Assembly: GCA_964017195.1 (NCBI GenBank)
Contig: OZ024900.1
Location: 33,000,641 to 33,064,640 of the forward strand
DNA length: 64,000 nt
Direction of reading: 5' to 3'
Source of the DNA: Siderastrea radians
Lineage: Eukaryota; Cnidaria; Anthozoa; Scleractinia; Rhizangiidae
Numbering within the stretch: position 1 is the first letter of the stretch; the number at the start of each line of letters is the position of its first letter. The notes beneath the pieces were generated by a model. It did no database searches, was not told the origin of the DNA, and saw nothing but the letters and a program-made list of their open reading frames with translations. Positions 1 through 11,775 of this stretch are shown here, one piece after another. A program made the translations under genes and the position numbers.

Positions 1-1895
1 ATTTTGTGCGCCAACTTAGATACTTGGTCAAACGTTGTTTGTTGTAGCCACGGAATACTTTACGGGAAAGACACGTCCCTGGATAACAACGTTAAATCGT
101 TTTAGCCAGGCCGTTTAGCGTATATATTGTAGTAAAGTTTCTTTACAAGACTACTTCTTACTTGTTTTAGTAATCCCTGGGAAAAACGCATTCCAAGGGG
201 GAGGGGAAGGGGAGGAGTTGTTTTCGGTCCTGTAAAAGTTGGAGGTTCCATATGTTCTTGGGTTGCAGTCTAGAATTCTGCTCCGATGTTCCCTTTCTTA
301 AACGTTTAGTAATCCCTGGGAAAACTCGTTCTCGGACGGTTTGTTTTCAGAACTGTACTTTTCCGTTGTGTTGTTTCTTACACGCGTCTAGTTAACTATA
401 CATGTTTAAGTGAAACCCAGAAAAACGCTTGTCCCGCCAGGATCAAGTGTCAATAGTTAGTTCGTTGTCATCTGTTAGAAACCTCGAGCTTACAACTGGC
501 TAATTGCTACCTTTAATGTCTCTCTTATCGTAGCTTTTTTCTGCAATCCGTTTTGGAGAATATATTAAAAAAAAATGAACAGATGACTGGAAAGTTCTGC
601 TCAGGGGCTTTCATTTGAACGTGGCACTTTAGGAACACTTAAAAACATCTGGGACTCACTTCTCTGCTGAATAAGATATAATTTTGCCGATATCGATCTT
701 AAAAGGGCGGCTTTGGTTCCCTAAATTGCCTTATTCCGAAAACCATTTTAAAAATAATCCCTTCAGGTGCCGATAACTGTTTGAACAAAGGAACCTGCTC
801 ACAGATTTTTGTGATAAGTTTTGCACAGATACAGGTGACCTTAAGGGCACCTTTCGAGCGCCCGCAAGTCGTTAACTATTGAACAATAGACCCCGGTCAT
901 TAACTTGGTAGTATTTACTATCCCCATTAACAGTTTTCATTTTTTTTTTGTGGTCGGTCCTGACAACTTTTTGCGTAAAGAAATATCATGAAATTGAAGC
1001 TAATCAACTTTGCGAATCTAAGCCCATTAGTATTTTTGAGTGCATTTTGAACTTTCAGGGAAACAAAATTAATTATACTGAAACTTCGAAGGTATTTTTT
1101 GCAAAAGCCCAATGACGCAGGTTAGGATTATGTTAGATTAAGCTAGATTCTTGAGTACGTTGTCCTTTTTTGCCAGGTTCCCTTCAGTATGAAGGAATCT
1201 TGTATTCAAAGGGTGTACTCCACTTTAATGTTCACACGAAAAAACCGGAAATAACTTGTTTATCCACTCCAGAACCAAAATACAAAATAACACTTGTACT
1301 GCACAAACGTGTTTGATATTACTTTTATTTCGTCATTGTATGTCTTTTGGCTTACGCTAATCCGAGATACGAAACAATAGCGACATTCCGCCTTGTAGTA
1401 ACAAAAAGCTATTGGGAACAAGTTTTGTGCAAAAATCACGACCATGCATTCTGCCAGTTCTCGTGTTTTCTGAGTCGTGAGCAGTGACTTCAGTTTTGAA
1501 TTGATTTTGTATCGAGTGCTTACTCAACAATCAGGGAGACCGTATTTTCAATCCATGTTGTCTTTGGAATTGATATGATGAACCGGGAAATGGATCCTCG
1601 TGGTATTGACTGAAGGAAATTAAAATCCCTACTAATTATCTTAATTGGAATAAAGCTTAGAAGGCAATTGCGATCAATGATTTGCACTAGGCTTGTTTGC
1701 TCAAGAAAATGTCAGTAACACCAGTGAAAGAAGCTTCTAGAAAGTGAAAGAAGCTTCTCAATATTCTTCATTCGCTGATTGCTAGAGGTTTGGGAAAATA
1801 ATATTTCTCGTGAGATTCTGACAGATATCTTTGTTTTTAAAGTGTTCTTTCAAATGGCTGTTGATTCCCTTTAGTTTTGTTACCAAGCAGTCGCC
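1..1895. other. Non-coding stretch, no gene seen
   Basis: No open frame here has an ATG start, plausible splice sites and recognisable protein content. Short diverged direct repeats built on a TTTAGTAATCCCTGGGAAA core lie near 165 and 303, with a weaker relative near 402. A 16-base direct repeat (AGTGAAAGAAGCTTCT) occurs twice at about 1725-1757. Confidence 0.6.
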
Positions 1896-1903
1896 ACCAG
1901 TCG

Positions 1904-2058
1904 GAGTAGCCCCGGAGCTCTTAACAACCTCTAATTTCATTGGACCTTGGTATCACGCAGCTCTATTGTTTTCAGGGCTAGGGTCCATTGTTTTGTTGTT
2001 TGGTGTATTGTTTTCTCAGCAAATCAGAGAAGACCTTGTAAGAGCTGCGACATCGCCC
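1904..2058 (+). mobile_element. 155-bp MITE with 8-bp target duplication ACCAGTCG
   Basis: The element is bounded by identical 8-bp direct repeats ACCAGTCG at 1896-1903 and 2059-2066. Its ends carry an imperfect inverted repeat with GAGCTCTTA near the left and TAAGAGCTGCGA near the right. A second copy in opposite orientation lies at 32073-32225, also between 8-bp duplications. Eight-base duplications suit hAT-like transposition (family knowledge); no transposase is encoded. An open frame crosses it on the + strand but is not a gene. Confidence 0.75.
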
Positions 2059-2066
2059 ACCAGTCG

Positions 2067-3265
2067 AAGTGATGTCAACTCGACACCTGGCGTTTTATCT
2101 TGTTTTATAAAGCAACCGAAAGACCAAGACAGTTTTTAACATTTCTTACGTAGGGATACCACAGAGCTTGGGATGTTGTCAGGAGAACGAGAAGAAAATG
2201 TTCACAGAGACAACGTGTTCTTTCATCTGTTTGTCACTTCAAACCAATCAATTATTCGCCACTTCACGAGCACACAACTCCAATCGAAAAGTTCGGTTAT
2301 TGTTTATTTAGTTGGAGAAGGCTACTGTTCAGATTTTGATTTGTTTGAAGAGATATCCCGCGAATGAATTTATTATCTTTTTACCGATAAAATCGAATTT
2401 CCTACCATAGTAATAAGCCTTCACAGAGAATTTCCCGTCATTACTGTAATTAATTATCTCGAAGTTGTTGTTATCAATTAAATCCTTAGAATAGAACTTT
2501 AATCGATTGCCTTGTTTAGGCAGTGGTAGCTCGTGGACGACGTTGTTTAATTCTGAAATTCATCTTGAGTGGGTACTTGACTGGATTTGCAATTTCCTTT
2601 TACTTCAAACATATTCACATTTTGTTAAAGCACACTCAAAGCTTCCATGAAAATACGTAGAAATTTCCCATTTAAGGATCCCCAGACAAAGATTTTTCTC
2701 TTTTGAAAGGAAACGCAATAGACATTGTCCTTGAGCCGCTCTTTGGATGATAATTAAGTATTGACAAGCTCAAGTGCCACACGTAATACTCTCATCCAGC
2801 TTAATAAATCACAAGATTTGATACCGACGCGCCATGAACAAACAAACTGCAAAGAAATCACGTGAAGTTTAAACGGAGAATAATTTGATTTTCGTGAGGG
2901 AAATGATGAGGCTAGTAGCAAACACTGGCGTTTATGTGAACAAGATTGTTTTGGATGGATTTTAAAACGGACAATAAACGGTTTCATTAAGGTAATCCCG
3001 GATTAAAGAGATATATTTAGGAGTGGTTGACAAGTGAACTATTCGCTAAGAAGAGGGATTTGTCAGGAGCGCGTACAAAACTGACAGGACACGTCACTAA
3101 AGCGATCAACGACTTCATAATAGAAGCTGAATTAAAACTGCCTCTGAAGAATGCATCGGTAAACAGCCTGAAACTCTATACAGCTTTGTCCTCAGAGCAG
3201 TAGCTAGTTCCTCTCTTGGAGTCGACTTTGCCAGCTGCAAGGGATTACCAACAACAAGAACATCT
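2067..3265. other. 5' flank of homeobox gene 1
   Basis: AT-rich sequence with no supported gene. It holds the presumed promoter and 5' untranslated region of the homeobox gene starting at 3266, but I see no convincing core promoter motif and cannot place the transcription start. Confidence 0.4.
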
Positions 3266-3527
3266 ATGGCCGACGGTATCACAGGTACTGCAGATAACAA
3301 CGCTTCGCAGCCATCTTCGACTTCCAATTCCAAGCCTTACCTGTCGTTCTCGATAGAAAATATTTTGAGCAAAGGAACATTTGGTCCTCGAGAGCGTGGA
3401 CGGAAAGAGCACGCCCAGAAAGATGAAAGCTCCAAAATGGAGAACACAGGAAAGCCAGCGGTACAAACCTTGTTCACGCGTTTGCCTTGGCTCGCTTACA
3501 CCCGATACTGTCCTCCAAAAATTCCAA
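3266..3527 (+). CDS. Msx-related homeobox protein (gene 1), exon 1
   Basis: First coding exon of a predicted 174-residue nuclear transcription factor; this exon gives residues 1-87. It starts at an ATG (MADGITG) and ends in phase 1 at a GTGAGT donor (3528-3533). Residues 28-34 read FSIENIL, an eh1-like motif; in the NK and Msx families eh1 recruits Groucho/TLE co-repressors, so repression is the inferred mode. Residues 73-87 are LPWLAYTRYCPPKIP, a block shared word for word with gene 2 at 12920-13127 and placed where Msx proteins also have a conserved stretch before the homeodomain. The middle is basic and low complexity. The paralogue and matching donor make the exon very likely real; transcript support cannot be seen here. 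Confidence 0.88.
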
Positions 3528-6500
3528 GTGAGTAAAACGTTTTTTCGTCTCGTGTAGGAATGGATATGTAATGATTTCCTTTTTTTTTCCTTTCCAGTTT
3601 TTTAAGTGTCTTTTGTTCTTTGCACTTGTATTACAACTACATGCTAATCGTGTACGAAACTAGTTTGTCACGTAGATTTAGGGATGTTACTGTTTAGTTG
3701 CTGCTTAGACTGAGATGGATCCAAAATCCACTCTCTTCTGTCAATGTCCTTAAAACATGACTAAATCTTTGAGATATTAGATACTGTTACCCTTTTTCTC
3801 GCTCTTGGTGACGGTTTTGTACACGTGGATACAACAGCAGTTCTCGTCTTCTTCAGTTTCGATAATCTTCCTAAGTAATATGTCAAAAATCTGTAAATTG
3901 CATTAGCAAATCTGCTCGCAAATACGCCTGGGAAGCCTTATTATTTTCAAACAACATGTTTATCACGTTGGTAAAATTTTCATAGCAGGTTAAAGGACTT
4001 CAAGCCGTTTTATTTTTCCGGGTGCCCCTTTTTGTTAGTGCTAGTATCTTTTATAACCTCTTTTTCAGCTTCCAAATGAAGTTATAGACCAAAGATCAAT
4101 TTCTTCTCTTATTTAACACCACAACTGCAAATTAGATAGCTTATTTTTACAGCAGCAAACAGGGTATCGAGGCTCACACGGAAAACTGGAGGAAAATTCT
4201 TCACTTTGTTGTTTGTAAAATACCTATTTCGCCTCTCTTTTATTGCCTTTTTTTGCAATGGTGTTGTATCAGGATTTTTAAAGAGAAAAAGAACGACTTT
4301 TTGTTTGACGTTCTTATTTTGTGAAAACAAAAAACTATTCTTAGCAATAGTAGTGCTGATATAGATGTCGAAATGCTTCCTTTAGAAAAACAAAAGCGCA
4401 AAAAAAATGCTTGTTCAACTGAGCTAGAACTCCACATAGAAACTCTCGAAAACAGCTTTTAATTCCTCTAAGGAAACAAAGATGTTTTCCGATCTCTTAC
4501 TGCTTCAAAAAGTGATGAACCATAGGTATATTGGCCATATAAACTAGTTCACACTTAAGAGATAAGATGAACTGAATAATCAGCAAAAGAAAATCAGTAA
4601 TAATGAAAAGTTTCCAAATTATATTAGTGGGATCGTAACTCTTCCATACGCTGCGAGAGAAAAAAATTAAAACAGCATAAAACAAGCTTCCTCTTTACAG
4701 AGCTATATTTGTTTTTGTAAAACGTGTATTAAATTTAGTATGATTTCTTTTAAAAGGGTTGCTTACGGTAGAATTGGTCACAAATTATAATCCATGAAAT
4801 ATAAAATGAGATTAAAGTTAAGCTGTTGAAGCTCTTGAAACAGAATTGTCTCTTGTCCTACAGGTTATTAAGAAAATTTCTTTTTGTTGTTCACTCTTAG
4901 TAGAGGTTAATGATTTCCTATCGTCAAACAACATCCCTATTCAAACGGCTTGAAGTCCTTAATCCATGTTATTGCTTTTTATTATCACTGAACTGTTTCA
5001 AAGAAACAGTTTTCATTACGACTAATTTCTTTGAATGCTCACTCGAAATCAATTGTTTGCTAGGCGAAGAAAGAGGAAATTTTACCTCGGAGCCTTTTCA
5101 AGACCTTAGCTAAAGCCGTGAACTCGATTCCCAAATTACGCTGACCATTCCTGATCAGATTCAAGCTTAATTGAGCAGTACTTCCCTGCGGTACTGTTTA
5201 TTACGCTGTACAACGTGGTTCTCATTTCAGGCTGTAGATGAAATCCTCGTGTGACCATTCAATTGAAAGCTACTAAGCAGTACTTTCCTGTGGCACTGTT
5301 TATTACGCTGGACAAGTTGGTTCTAACTGTTGAGTCTGTGGATGAAATCCTAAAGTGTGACCACTCAAATGAAAGCTATTGAGCAGTACTTTCCCGTGGC
5401 ACTGTTTATTACGCTGTACAAGGTGGCTCTAACTTTAGGCTTTAGATGAAATCCTAAAGTGTGCCCATTCAAATGAAAGCTACTGAGCAGTACTTTCCTG
5501 TGGTGCTGTTTATTATGCGGTAGAAGGTGGTTCTAACTGTTGAGTCTGTGGATGAAATCCTAAAGTGTGCCCATTCAAATGAAAGCTACTGAGCAGTACT
5601 TTCCTGTGGTGCTGTTTATTATGCGGTAGAAGGTGGTTCTAACTGTTTAGGCTGTAGATGAAATCCTAAAGTGTGACCATTCAAATGAAAGCTGCTGAGC
5701 AGTACTTTCCTGTGGTGCTCTTTGTTACAATGTACAAAGTGGTTAGCAGCTATGAGCCTATGGATGAAATCCTTAAAAGAACGACCATTTCAAGTGAACG
5801 CATTTGGGTGGTGTATTCTTGTGGTGCTAATGAAATAAGGGATTTCGAATAGGACCTTTAGACCTTCAAGTGTTCCTCAAACAAAGAACTCGCGTAATTT
5901 TGTTACCGTCATTTCATCTACCGCGAACGATCCCAACACTGCCGTTGCATCTGTCTGTCTTCTCCTTTACGCCAAAAACAATGGAATACGAGAACGTTTT
6001 GTTGCATTCTCTTTTTTGACATTGTAGCGGTTTCAAGAACACGTGTGTCATGTGGCGTACGGAAGGAAAGAAGAAACTTGATGTTATTGACGAATCAGGA
6101 TGTCGAGTAAAGCGTTCATATGGTGGCGTTTCCCTAAATTGGGATGTTCTTGATGTGGTACCCCGCTTCTATTTTTTAATGAAGACGCATTCAACCGGCG
6201 TGCGGAAATCTGATTCTCCGACTCTCACCGAGGAATCAGATTTTTCTTTGTTCCATGCTCTTGACATGTCGAATACATCCAATGTCCAGCTAAAGGAAAA
6301 CAGTAACGTACTCAGCTCGATGGAGTTTAGCTGAATGGTCACACTTTTGGTTTACAGAACTCAAAAACTAACACCAAATTCGTGACTTGTCTTAGAGAGT
6401 GAAAGAGTTGAAGTATCAGCACCATTGTGCTTAATGCAGTGCAATTCAGCCTTGCTTTTCCTGATCTTTGAAAACAGGAACAGCGAATGTCCTCCAGGTC

Positions 6501-6967
6501 CCCCAAACCCTAAACTCACTTGCAAACACAAATATACACGAAACTGACAGCAGGATTTCTAACTGATGACAGATCTTCTACTCTTCGTCACATTTCTCAT
6601 AAAAAGGTGTTGTAAGAATTTCACAATTAAATTTTGTTTCGGTTCATCTTGAATCTCGCATCTAAAATGGGAGTTAACTGTTTTACGTTCATCGTTCTTT
6701 ATCCTTCTCAACTCAATCTTCCCTATCCTTAGCCATCCTTGTTTTCTTTTTTCTCTTTATTTTATTTTCTATTTTACGTGGAATGTGCCTTCGATAACAA
6801 GGAGTATTCTTTTTATTGAAAAAAACTAGTAAAGAAATCTTTTAAAGCTCATAAGTCTACTCTTTTCTAATACTAGTCTACTACTACTCTTATTTTATCG
6901 TGGGGCTCCCACACAGCGTTTCAACAAGTTTTGACCATCTTTGTCGGATGTTTTGTTATATCTACAG
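3528..6967 (+). other. Intron of homeobox gene 1 (3440 bp)
   Basis: GTGAGT donor at the left and a TCTACAG acceptor at 6961-6967. The intron is over five times longer than the matching intron of gene 2 and contains a ~105-bp minisatellite. A 94-codon ATG-started frame at 6050-6334 lies in it, with no recognisable domain and no relative elsewhere in the window; I do not call it a gene. Confidence 0.8.
5173..5820 (+). repeat. ~105-bp minisatellite array, about six copies, in the intron
   Basis: Successive copies begin with (g/a)AGCAGTACTT at about 5173, 5275, 5381, 5485, 5591 and 5697, a spacing of 102-106 bp; a decayed copy follows to about 5820. Each copy holds GTGGTGCTGTTTATTA, then GTACAAGGTGGTTCTAAC, a GATGAAATCCTAAAGTGTGA segment and CCATTCAAATGAAAGCTACT. 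The same family recurs at 9945-10260, 28985-29270 and throughout 31-64 kb in both orientations. Confidence 0.92.
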
Positions 6968-7230
6968 GATCTAAACCTCGCAAAGGCTCTCGCAGACATA
7001 AACTTGACAGAAATCCACGAATTCCATTCTCTTCTTCGCAGTTGGCCTCCCTGGAAGCTAAGTTTGTTCAGACCCAGTACCTCTCGGGCTCAGAAGTTCG
7101 TGATTTGTCATCCCGTCTAAGAGTTACCGAGCACAGGGTAAAGATTTGGTTCCAAAACCGGCGGGCGCGAGAGAAGAAAACTCAAGCAATGGGCGTCATT
7201 AACTCCGAGTCATCTCAGAGAAGAACTTAG
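6968..7230 (+). CDS. Msx-related homeobox protein (gene 1), exon 2 with homeodomain
   Basis: Terminal coding exon, entered in phase 1 after a CTACAG acceptor; the split codon AGA gives R88. The homeodomain spans residues 101-160: P4, R5, P7 and F8 (NPRIPF), L16, F20, then helix 3 [10 protein letters not shown] with W48, F49, Q50, N51 and R53 all present. P7-F8 in the N-terminal arm is typical of Msx-group homeodomains, while YLSGSEV and RVTEHRV differ from classical Msx, so I favour the related Msxlx group; this is an assignment by eye. Only 14 residues follow the homeodomain before TAG at 7228-7230. Expected role: sequence-specific DNA binding with the Q50 class of TAAT-containing sites. A polyadenylation signal follows at 7310. 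Confidence 0.93.
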
Positions 7231-7309
7231 GCTAGTTTTAAGTAAAAAAGATACTAAGAAGCTGCACAAATGTAAGAAACGCGGAAAATATTTAACAATT
7301 GCCCCACAA

Positions 7310-7315
7310 AATAAA
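7310..7315 (+). terminator. AATAAA polyadenylation signal of gene 1
   Basis: Canonical AATAAA about 80 bases after the stop codon of homeobox gene 1; it implies a short 3' untranslated region. Confidence 0.55.
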
Positions 7316-8060
7316 GTGGTATACGAAGTCGTTATCTACAAGAGGGGTGGGGGAAACAGGGGGTCCAAACTTCTCGCTTCCGTACCCCTTAATCCCGATA
7401 ATCCACCCCCTTTTTTTGTTTGCTCCCGCCTCTTTCAGCTTTTTCGAAATATATATACCCTAATACGCGCGGACATTTTACGAGTTGAGTAGTATTTTTC
7501 GGAGCCCCGTAGTGGCGAGGAAAATTGCGAGTGAAATGTCCGTGCGAACTATCGACCAAGACACCGAATAAGAGGTTTATTATTCCACTACATTTTGTTC
7601 TTGCTTCGTCCTCCTTCAGCAAAAAACCGGTCAAACCGGAATTGAACAGTGTATTTATACTATTACGCTGGCATATTTTGCCCGTTTTCTTTCCATTATA
7701 TGGTAAAAACAGTGGAATAATAATACGTAATATTGTGTAATTTTTTCCTGTTTCGCCCGCTTCCCGCCGTCTCTTTTCCCTTCTCTTTTTCTTCCAGTTT
7801 CACCACGCAACTCCCCCCCCCCCCCTTTCTGGTTTGTAACGACGAGTTGATTACGAGTGCATGCACGTACAAGGAGAGAGTGGAATAATTGCTTTATAAT
7901 ATAAAGGACCCCGGACTATGAGATATCTTTCAACCCTACCCAGATGAACTTTTCTTTTAGAAGAAGGATTTTGCCTTTTTTACCGCGACTTCCCCACTCG
8001 TGGGATATGAGCTGATAGTCTATTAGTTGGGAGCCAAACAGAGCGCAGGATTGCTCATAT
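7316..8060. other. Non-coding interval with homopolymer tracts
   Basis: No supported gene. The stretch includes a C-run near 7810-7826, pyrimidine-rich tracts and several short non-ATG frames on both strands without recognisable content. Confidence 0.5.
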
Positions 8061-8409
8061 CCAGGGCCTGGTTGTTCTAATTTCTCCTTACAGTATTACT
8101 ACTTGATCAACCATACAGGTCATGAGAATTAAGGAAATGATCACCAATGATCAAATGTTTTGATTTTTACCAAATCCTCCCAACTAGAAAGATAAGAAAT
8201 ATGAGGAGAATATGGATGTTAATATTGGGGTCTAAAGCGTTAAAAGCGTTACCGCTGCTAATTATAGGTGACAATTTCAAAGCAGCCAAAGTCAAATTGT
8301 TAAGTGAAAATAATTTACTGGAATCTGCGTTGTTATGGATTAAAAGTGAATTACAAATTGACGCTAATCCTGGGTTAGCTTAACCCTGCTTTGAACAACC
8401 GGGCCCAGG
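8061..8409. mobile_element. Terminal-inverted-repeat element with a nested TTAACCC MITE
   Basis: The outer ends form an imperfect inverted repeat: CCAGGGCCTGGTTGTTC at 8061-8077 and GAACAACCGGGCCCAGG at 8393-8409. The right arm continues inward with GGGTTAGCTTAACCCTGCTTT, while the left arm is cut off after 8077. At about 8080-8243 lies a copy of the ~210-bp MITE family also found at 15557, 17832, 25601 and 26584, here lacking its left tip. A short frame running through the right half is an artefact of the element. Confidence 0.65.
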
Positions 8410-9944
8410 GGTTGGCTTTATAATAGCCAGAAATGTAACAACCTTTTTATAGGATTCTAATAGCACTGTCACCTATATATGGAAGTTGCATTGCTTTCGG
8501 GGCTATAGGATAATTGTTTCTGTCGTTTGTTTCTTATTTTCCCACCTATTGCTGCTAAACCATACAAGAGCTGCTTATCGCCTAGAATATTTGTGTACAA
8601 GTACCAATGTGTCTTGGTTATCGATTCATGCCTAATTCAATGACCTGCCCTCTCTAAATAGCTAAAGGTTTTTTGTTGTTGATAACTGTTGACCTGCTAT
8701 TACTAGTACTATATATCAGCGGTATATCAAGTCAATAGAATAAACCTGACGACGGAGGTACCGTTGTACGGGATTAAGGCGTTTTTAAAAGCATCAGTAC
8801 CTTTGTACTTTATTCTGTAATCGGTGTTCCATCTACCCTTAACTTGTTACATTGTAAAATTGCTGGATAATGATATGGGAATTATACTTTCGTCATTTAT
8901 TGTGATATTACATCATTTACCAGCACAAACTGCTCACCTTAAAAGATCTGAAAGTTCAACCATGCATGTTTTCTCTATTTGCATAAAAGCACAGAGAATT
9001 TGGTTGTTGCGAAACAGTGAACCTGGGGCAGAACGATGTTTCTGAATTGCACACTTTCGATTAGAATCCTCTTAACTTCTGAGACATTGGTAATACATCA
9101 AAGAGTGTTCCGTAGTTTAGCATTTCTTTGTTTTCGTCACTCATTTGCTCCGCTATTAATAGGCAAATTAGTTGTTTTTCAGTTATGGGAAATACTCTCA
9201 GTGCCAGAAAGGTATTTCCTTTTGTAAAAGGTCCTTTAAATGTTCCATTTCCTTTTGCGTCTCCTTACAACGTACTTCTGAATTCAGGGTACCTTGGAAA
9301 TTATGGGTTTAAAATATATCGCCCTGTGGGGTATAAAAAACACAAAATACATGGTAAAGATGAGGAGTAAATATTTAAGGCATTCAAATGATTGGCTTGG
9401 AGATGCAACTATAGACGTGAAGTCACGATATTCATAGTGAAGGTTGTTGTCGAATTTATTTCAAAAAGTGTTCATTTTGGGTTTAGGAAATAGGATGTTG
9501 TGTTGTAGTGTAACACAGCACGAAGCCATGTTCTCGTAAAGATAATAAGTAGATAATAGGTGGGTTCATACTAGCGTAGTAAGTAGACTTAAGTATACTT
9601 GAGCACTATACTCAGATGTGAACGGGTTTAATTTCAGCTCAAGTGGCCTTCTTTGTATGAGTTTGCTAGAATCTGAGCGACAGTAGAAAGTATGCCTTTT
9701 TAAAATTTTGTTTGATAAATACTTGGTGAGCTGATAATTACTATGTACTAAAATTAACGGCATGGCGTTTCATTGTGCCCACAGAGTTATTGTGAATTAA
9801 TTTCTTCTGCTTGCTAATTTGTAAACCAAAGTGCAAACAGTTCTTTCTTCCATTTAGTTTATGGGGCTGTCAATGATATCAATTTATTGATGCATGCGCA
9901 CAGTTAATTGAAAAAATAAAAACATACCGCACTTGAACCAAAGC
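8410..9944. other. Non-coding interval between the two homeobox genes
   Basis: AT-rich sequence. Overlapping short frames between 8824 and 9370 on the + strand show no domain, no splice support and no relatives in the window. I see no supported gene or RNA. Confidence 0.5.
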
Positions 9945-10260
9945 AACTGAGCAATACTCTTTCGTGGTGCTGTTCATTACGCTTTACCTGTGTTTCTAGC
10001 TTTTGCGATTGGTAAAATCCCTAAGTATGACCATTCAAATGAAAGCTACTGAGCAGTACTTTCATGTTGTGCCGTTTATTGATTCGCACGGTGAAAAAAA
10101 AAAACTCCAATTAAAGGTGGCCAGTAATGCTTTTCTGTGGCGCTGTTCATTATGCTGTACTAGGTAGTGCTAACTTTTAAGTTGGTAAAAAAAATTCTAA
10201 ACTGTGACCATTCAAATGAAACCTACTGTGCACTGCTGTTTGCTTTTCGTTATCCTCCAA
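9945..10260 (+). repeat. ~105-bp minisatellite, about three diverged copies
   Basis: Recognisable units contain GAGCAATACTCTTTCGTGGTGCTGT, GAGCAGTACTTTCATGTTGTGC and GCTTTTCTGTGGCGCTGTTCATTA with the intervening CCATTCAAATGAAAGCTACTG. This is the same family as the intronic array at 5173-5820 and in the same orientation. Confidence 0.85.
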
Positions 10261-11535
10261 GCTGAAATTTTAATGTACAATTATATTTTTCTCCCAGTTT
10301 TGAACTTGGGTTGCCCAAGGAGATAATGGGCTAATCTAAGAAGGCCGCGCGGCGCTTTGTTGTAGACGTCTTGTAGCCACAAAATAAGCCTTGTCAATAA
10401 GATTGATTGAGTAAAACTATTTTGGTTACGTAAATCAAGCCCTGTAAGCAAATATTCAATCTACAAATCAAATTTGAATAGCGTAATTGTCCCTCGTGAA
10501 ATACCTCCTGGAACCTGTGCTTTATTGAAGGGATTGAGAGCAGATTAAATCTGCGCCAAATGTCTGGCGTTGGTACACGTTCCAATGCAAGGCTTGCACA
10601 TTTATTGGTGTGTACCAGCATATACCGCTCGTAATTAAAACAAGACTTTACTTAAGGGACAAAAAATGTTCTACAATTGTATCCCTTGTAATTATCGTTG
10701 TGTGTGATGTTCAAACCAAGATGATCGTAATGTCAGAGTAGAAGCATTCCTCGCAGTCTGAAGCTCATTTGCACAACAATAAAACTTGAATGTATCTGAA
10801 AGGGATAAACCAAAGATCATCACAAACAGGCTGCATGCACACACACAACACTTATTCCAATCAAACGAGCAATCAAACATTTCCGGTGCTTCAGTACTTC
10901 CTTCTAAACGTGTATTAGCTTATAACATTGTCAGTGATCTTGTAATAGAAGATAAAAATTTTGCTTGCGCGTTATTTGTTTGTCGCGCATTATGTACTCG
11001 GTAATAGCCGCACGTGTAATAATGCAATCTTCTCAGAGATTATCAGACAGGCTGTCACCATCTGCATACTCCTTGCTTTCAATAGAAGCGACAGCGGTTT
11101 CAATCCAACAAATGAAAACGAGCTGAAATGCAAACGAAATCTGGGTCGTGCTCAACCGCAGCAGAACTGGCTAAGCTCTTCATTAAAAATGGCATAAAGT
11201 GATTAAGCTTTGCCGACAGAATTAAACAGCTGCTGTTTGCACGTACGTTTTTTTTTGTACTTTTTATTTTCTTTTGAGGAAGCATTGATCGACTTTGACT
11301 GACCGAATAGCTCTGTTTTAACACCGAAGCTATTTTGCCCAGTTTAACATGAGGCCGCATAGGGAAATATTGCAACGCCTGAAGAGGCACTGATAGAAGG
11401 AACTGAGACGGTTCACTTACCGCCCGATTAACTACTGCAGCGAGTCGTACTCTTGCATAGCCCCTTCTCAAAACGACGAAAATGATATATGATATATCAG
11501 TGGTTCACTTCTCTTACTCGTATCCTGTCTTCCTT
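10261..11535. other. Non-coding interval downstream of gene 2
   Basis: No supported gene. A 75-codon ATG-started frame on the - strand (10394-10621) and a 123-codon TTG-started frame (11100-11471) show no domain. Part of this interval may be 3' untranslated sequence of homeobox gene 2. Confidence 0.45.
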
Positions 11536-11541
11536 TTTATT
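11536..11541 (-). terminator. Candidate AATAAA polyadenylation signal of gene 2
   Basis: AATAAA on the - strand about 235 bases after the stop codon of homeobox gene 2. It sits in an A-rich run, so chance occurrence is possible. Confidence 0.35.
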
Positions 11542-11775
11542 TTTACTCATTATATCATAGTGTGTAGGAAGAGAAACTGTTTTTATGATAATTCTTTGCT
11601 TTGTACACATGCTCGTCAATGGTGACACTTCTAAAGACAGTGAACCCTGAGATGCACGTTAACACGAGCTCACAAAGATAACTTGTTTTAAAATGTGTGT
11701 TTTATAACACGTAATTTTCAGAATGAAAAAAAGAATGATCATCAAATGGAATAGGGATCTTAGCCCCATGGCTAA

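Noticed and set aside
1831..2139. 102-codon + strand frame with a hydrophobic membrane-like stretch
   Set aside because: Most of it is translation of a 155-bp MITE with an 8-bp target duplication; a similar frame at 31996-32235 on the - strand comes from another copy of the same element.
6050..6334. 94-codon ATG-started frame in the intron of homeobox gene 1
   Set aside because: No domain, no splice sites, no relative in the window; length is within what chance allows in 64 kb.
11100..11471. 123-codon - strand frame downstream of homeobox gene 2
   Set aside because: Starts with TTG, no recognisable content, probably untranslated or intergenic sequence.
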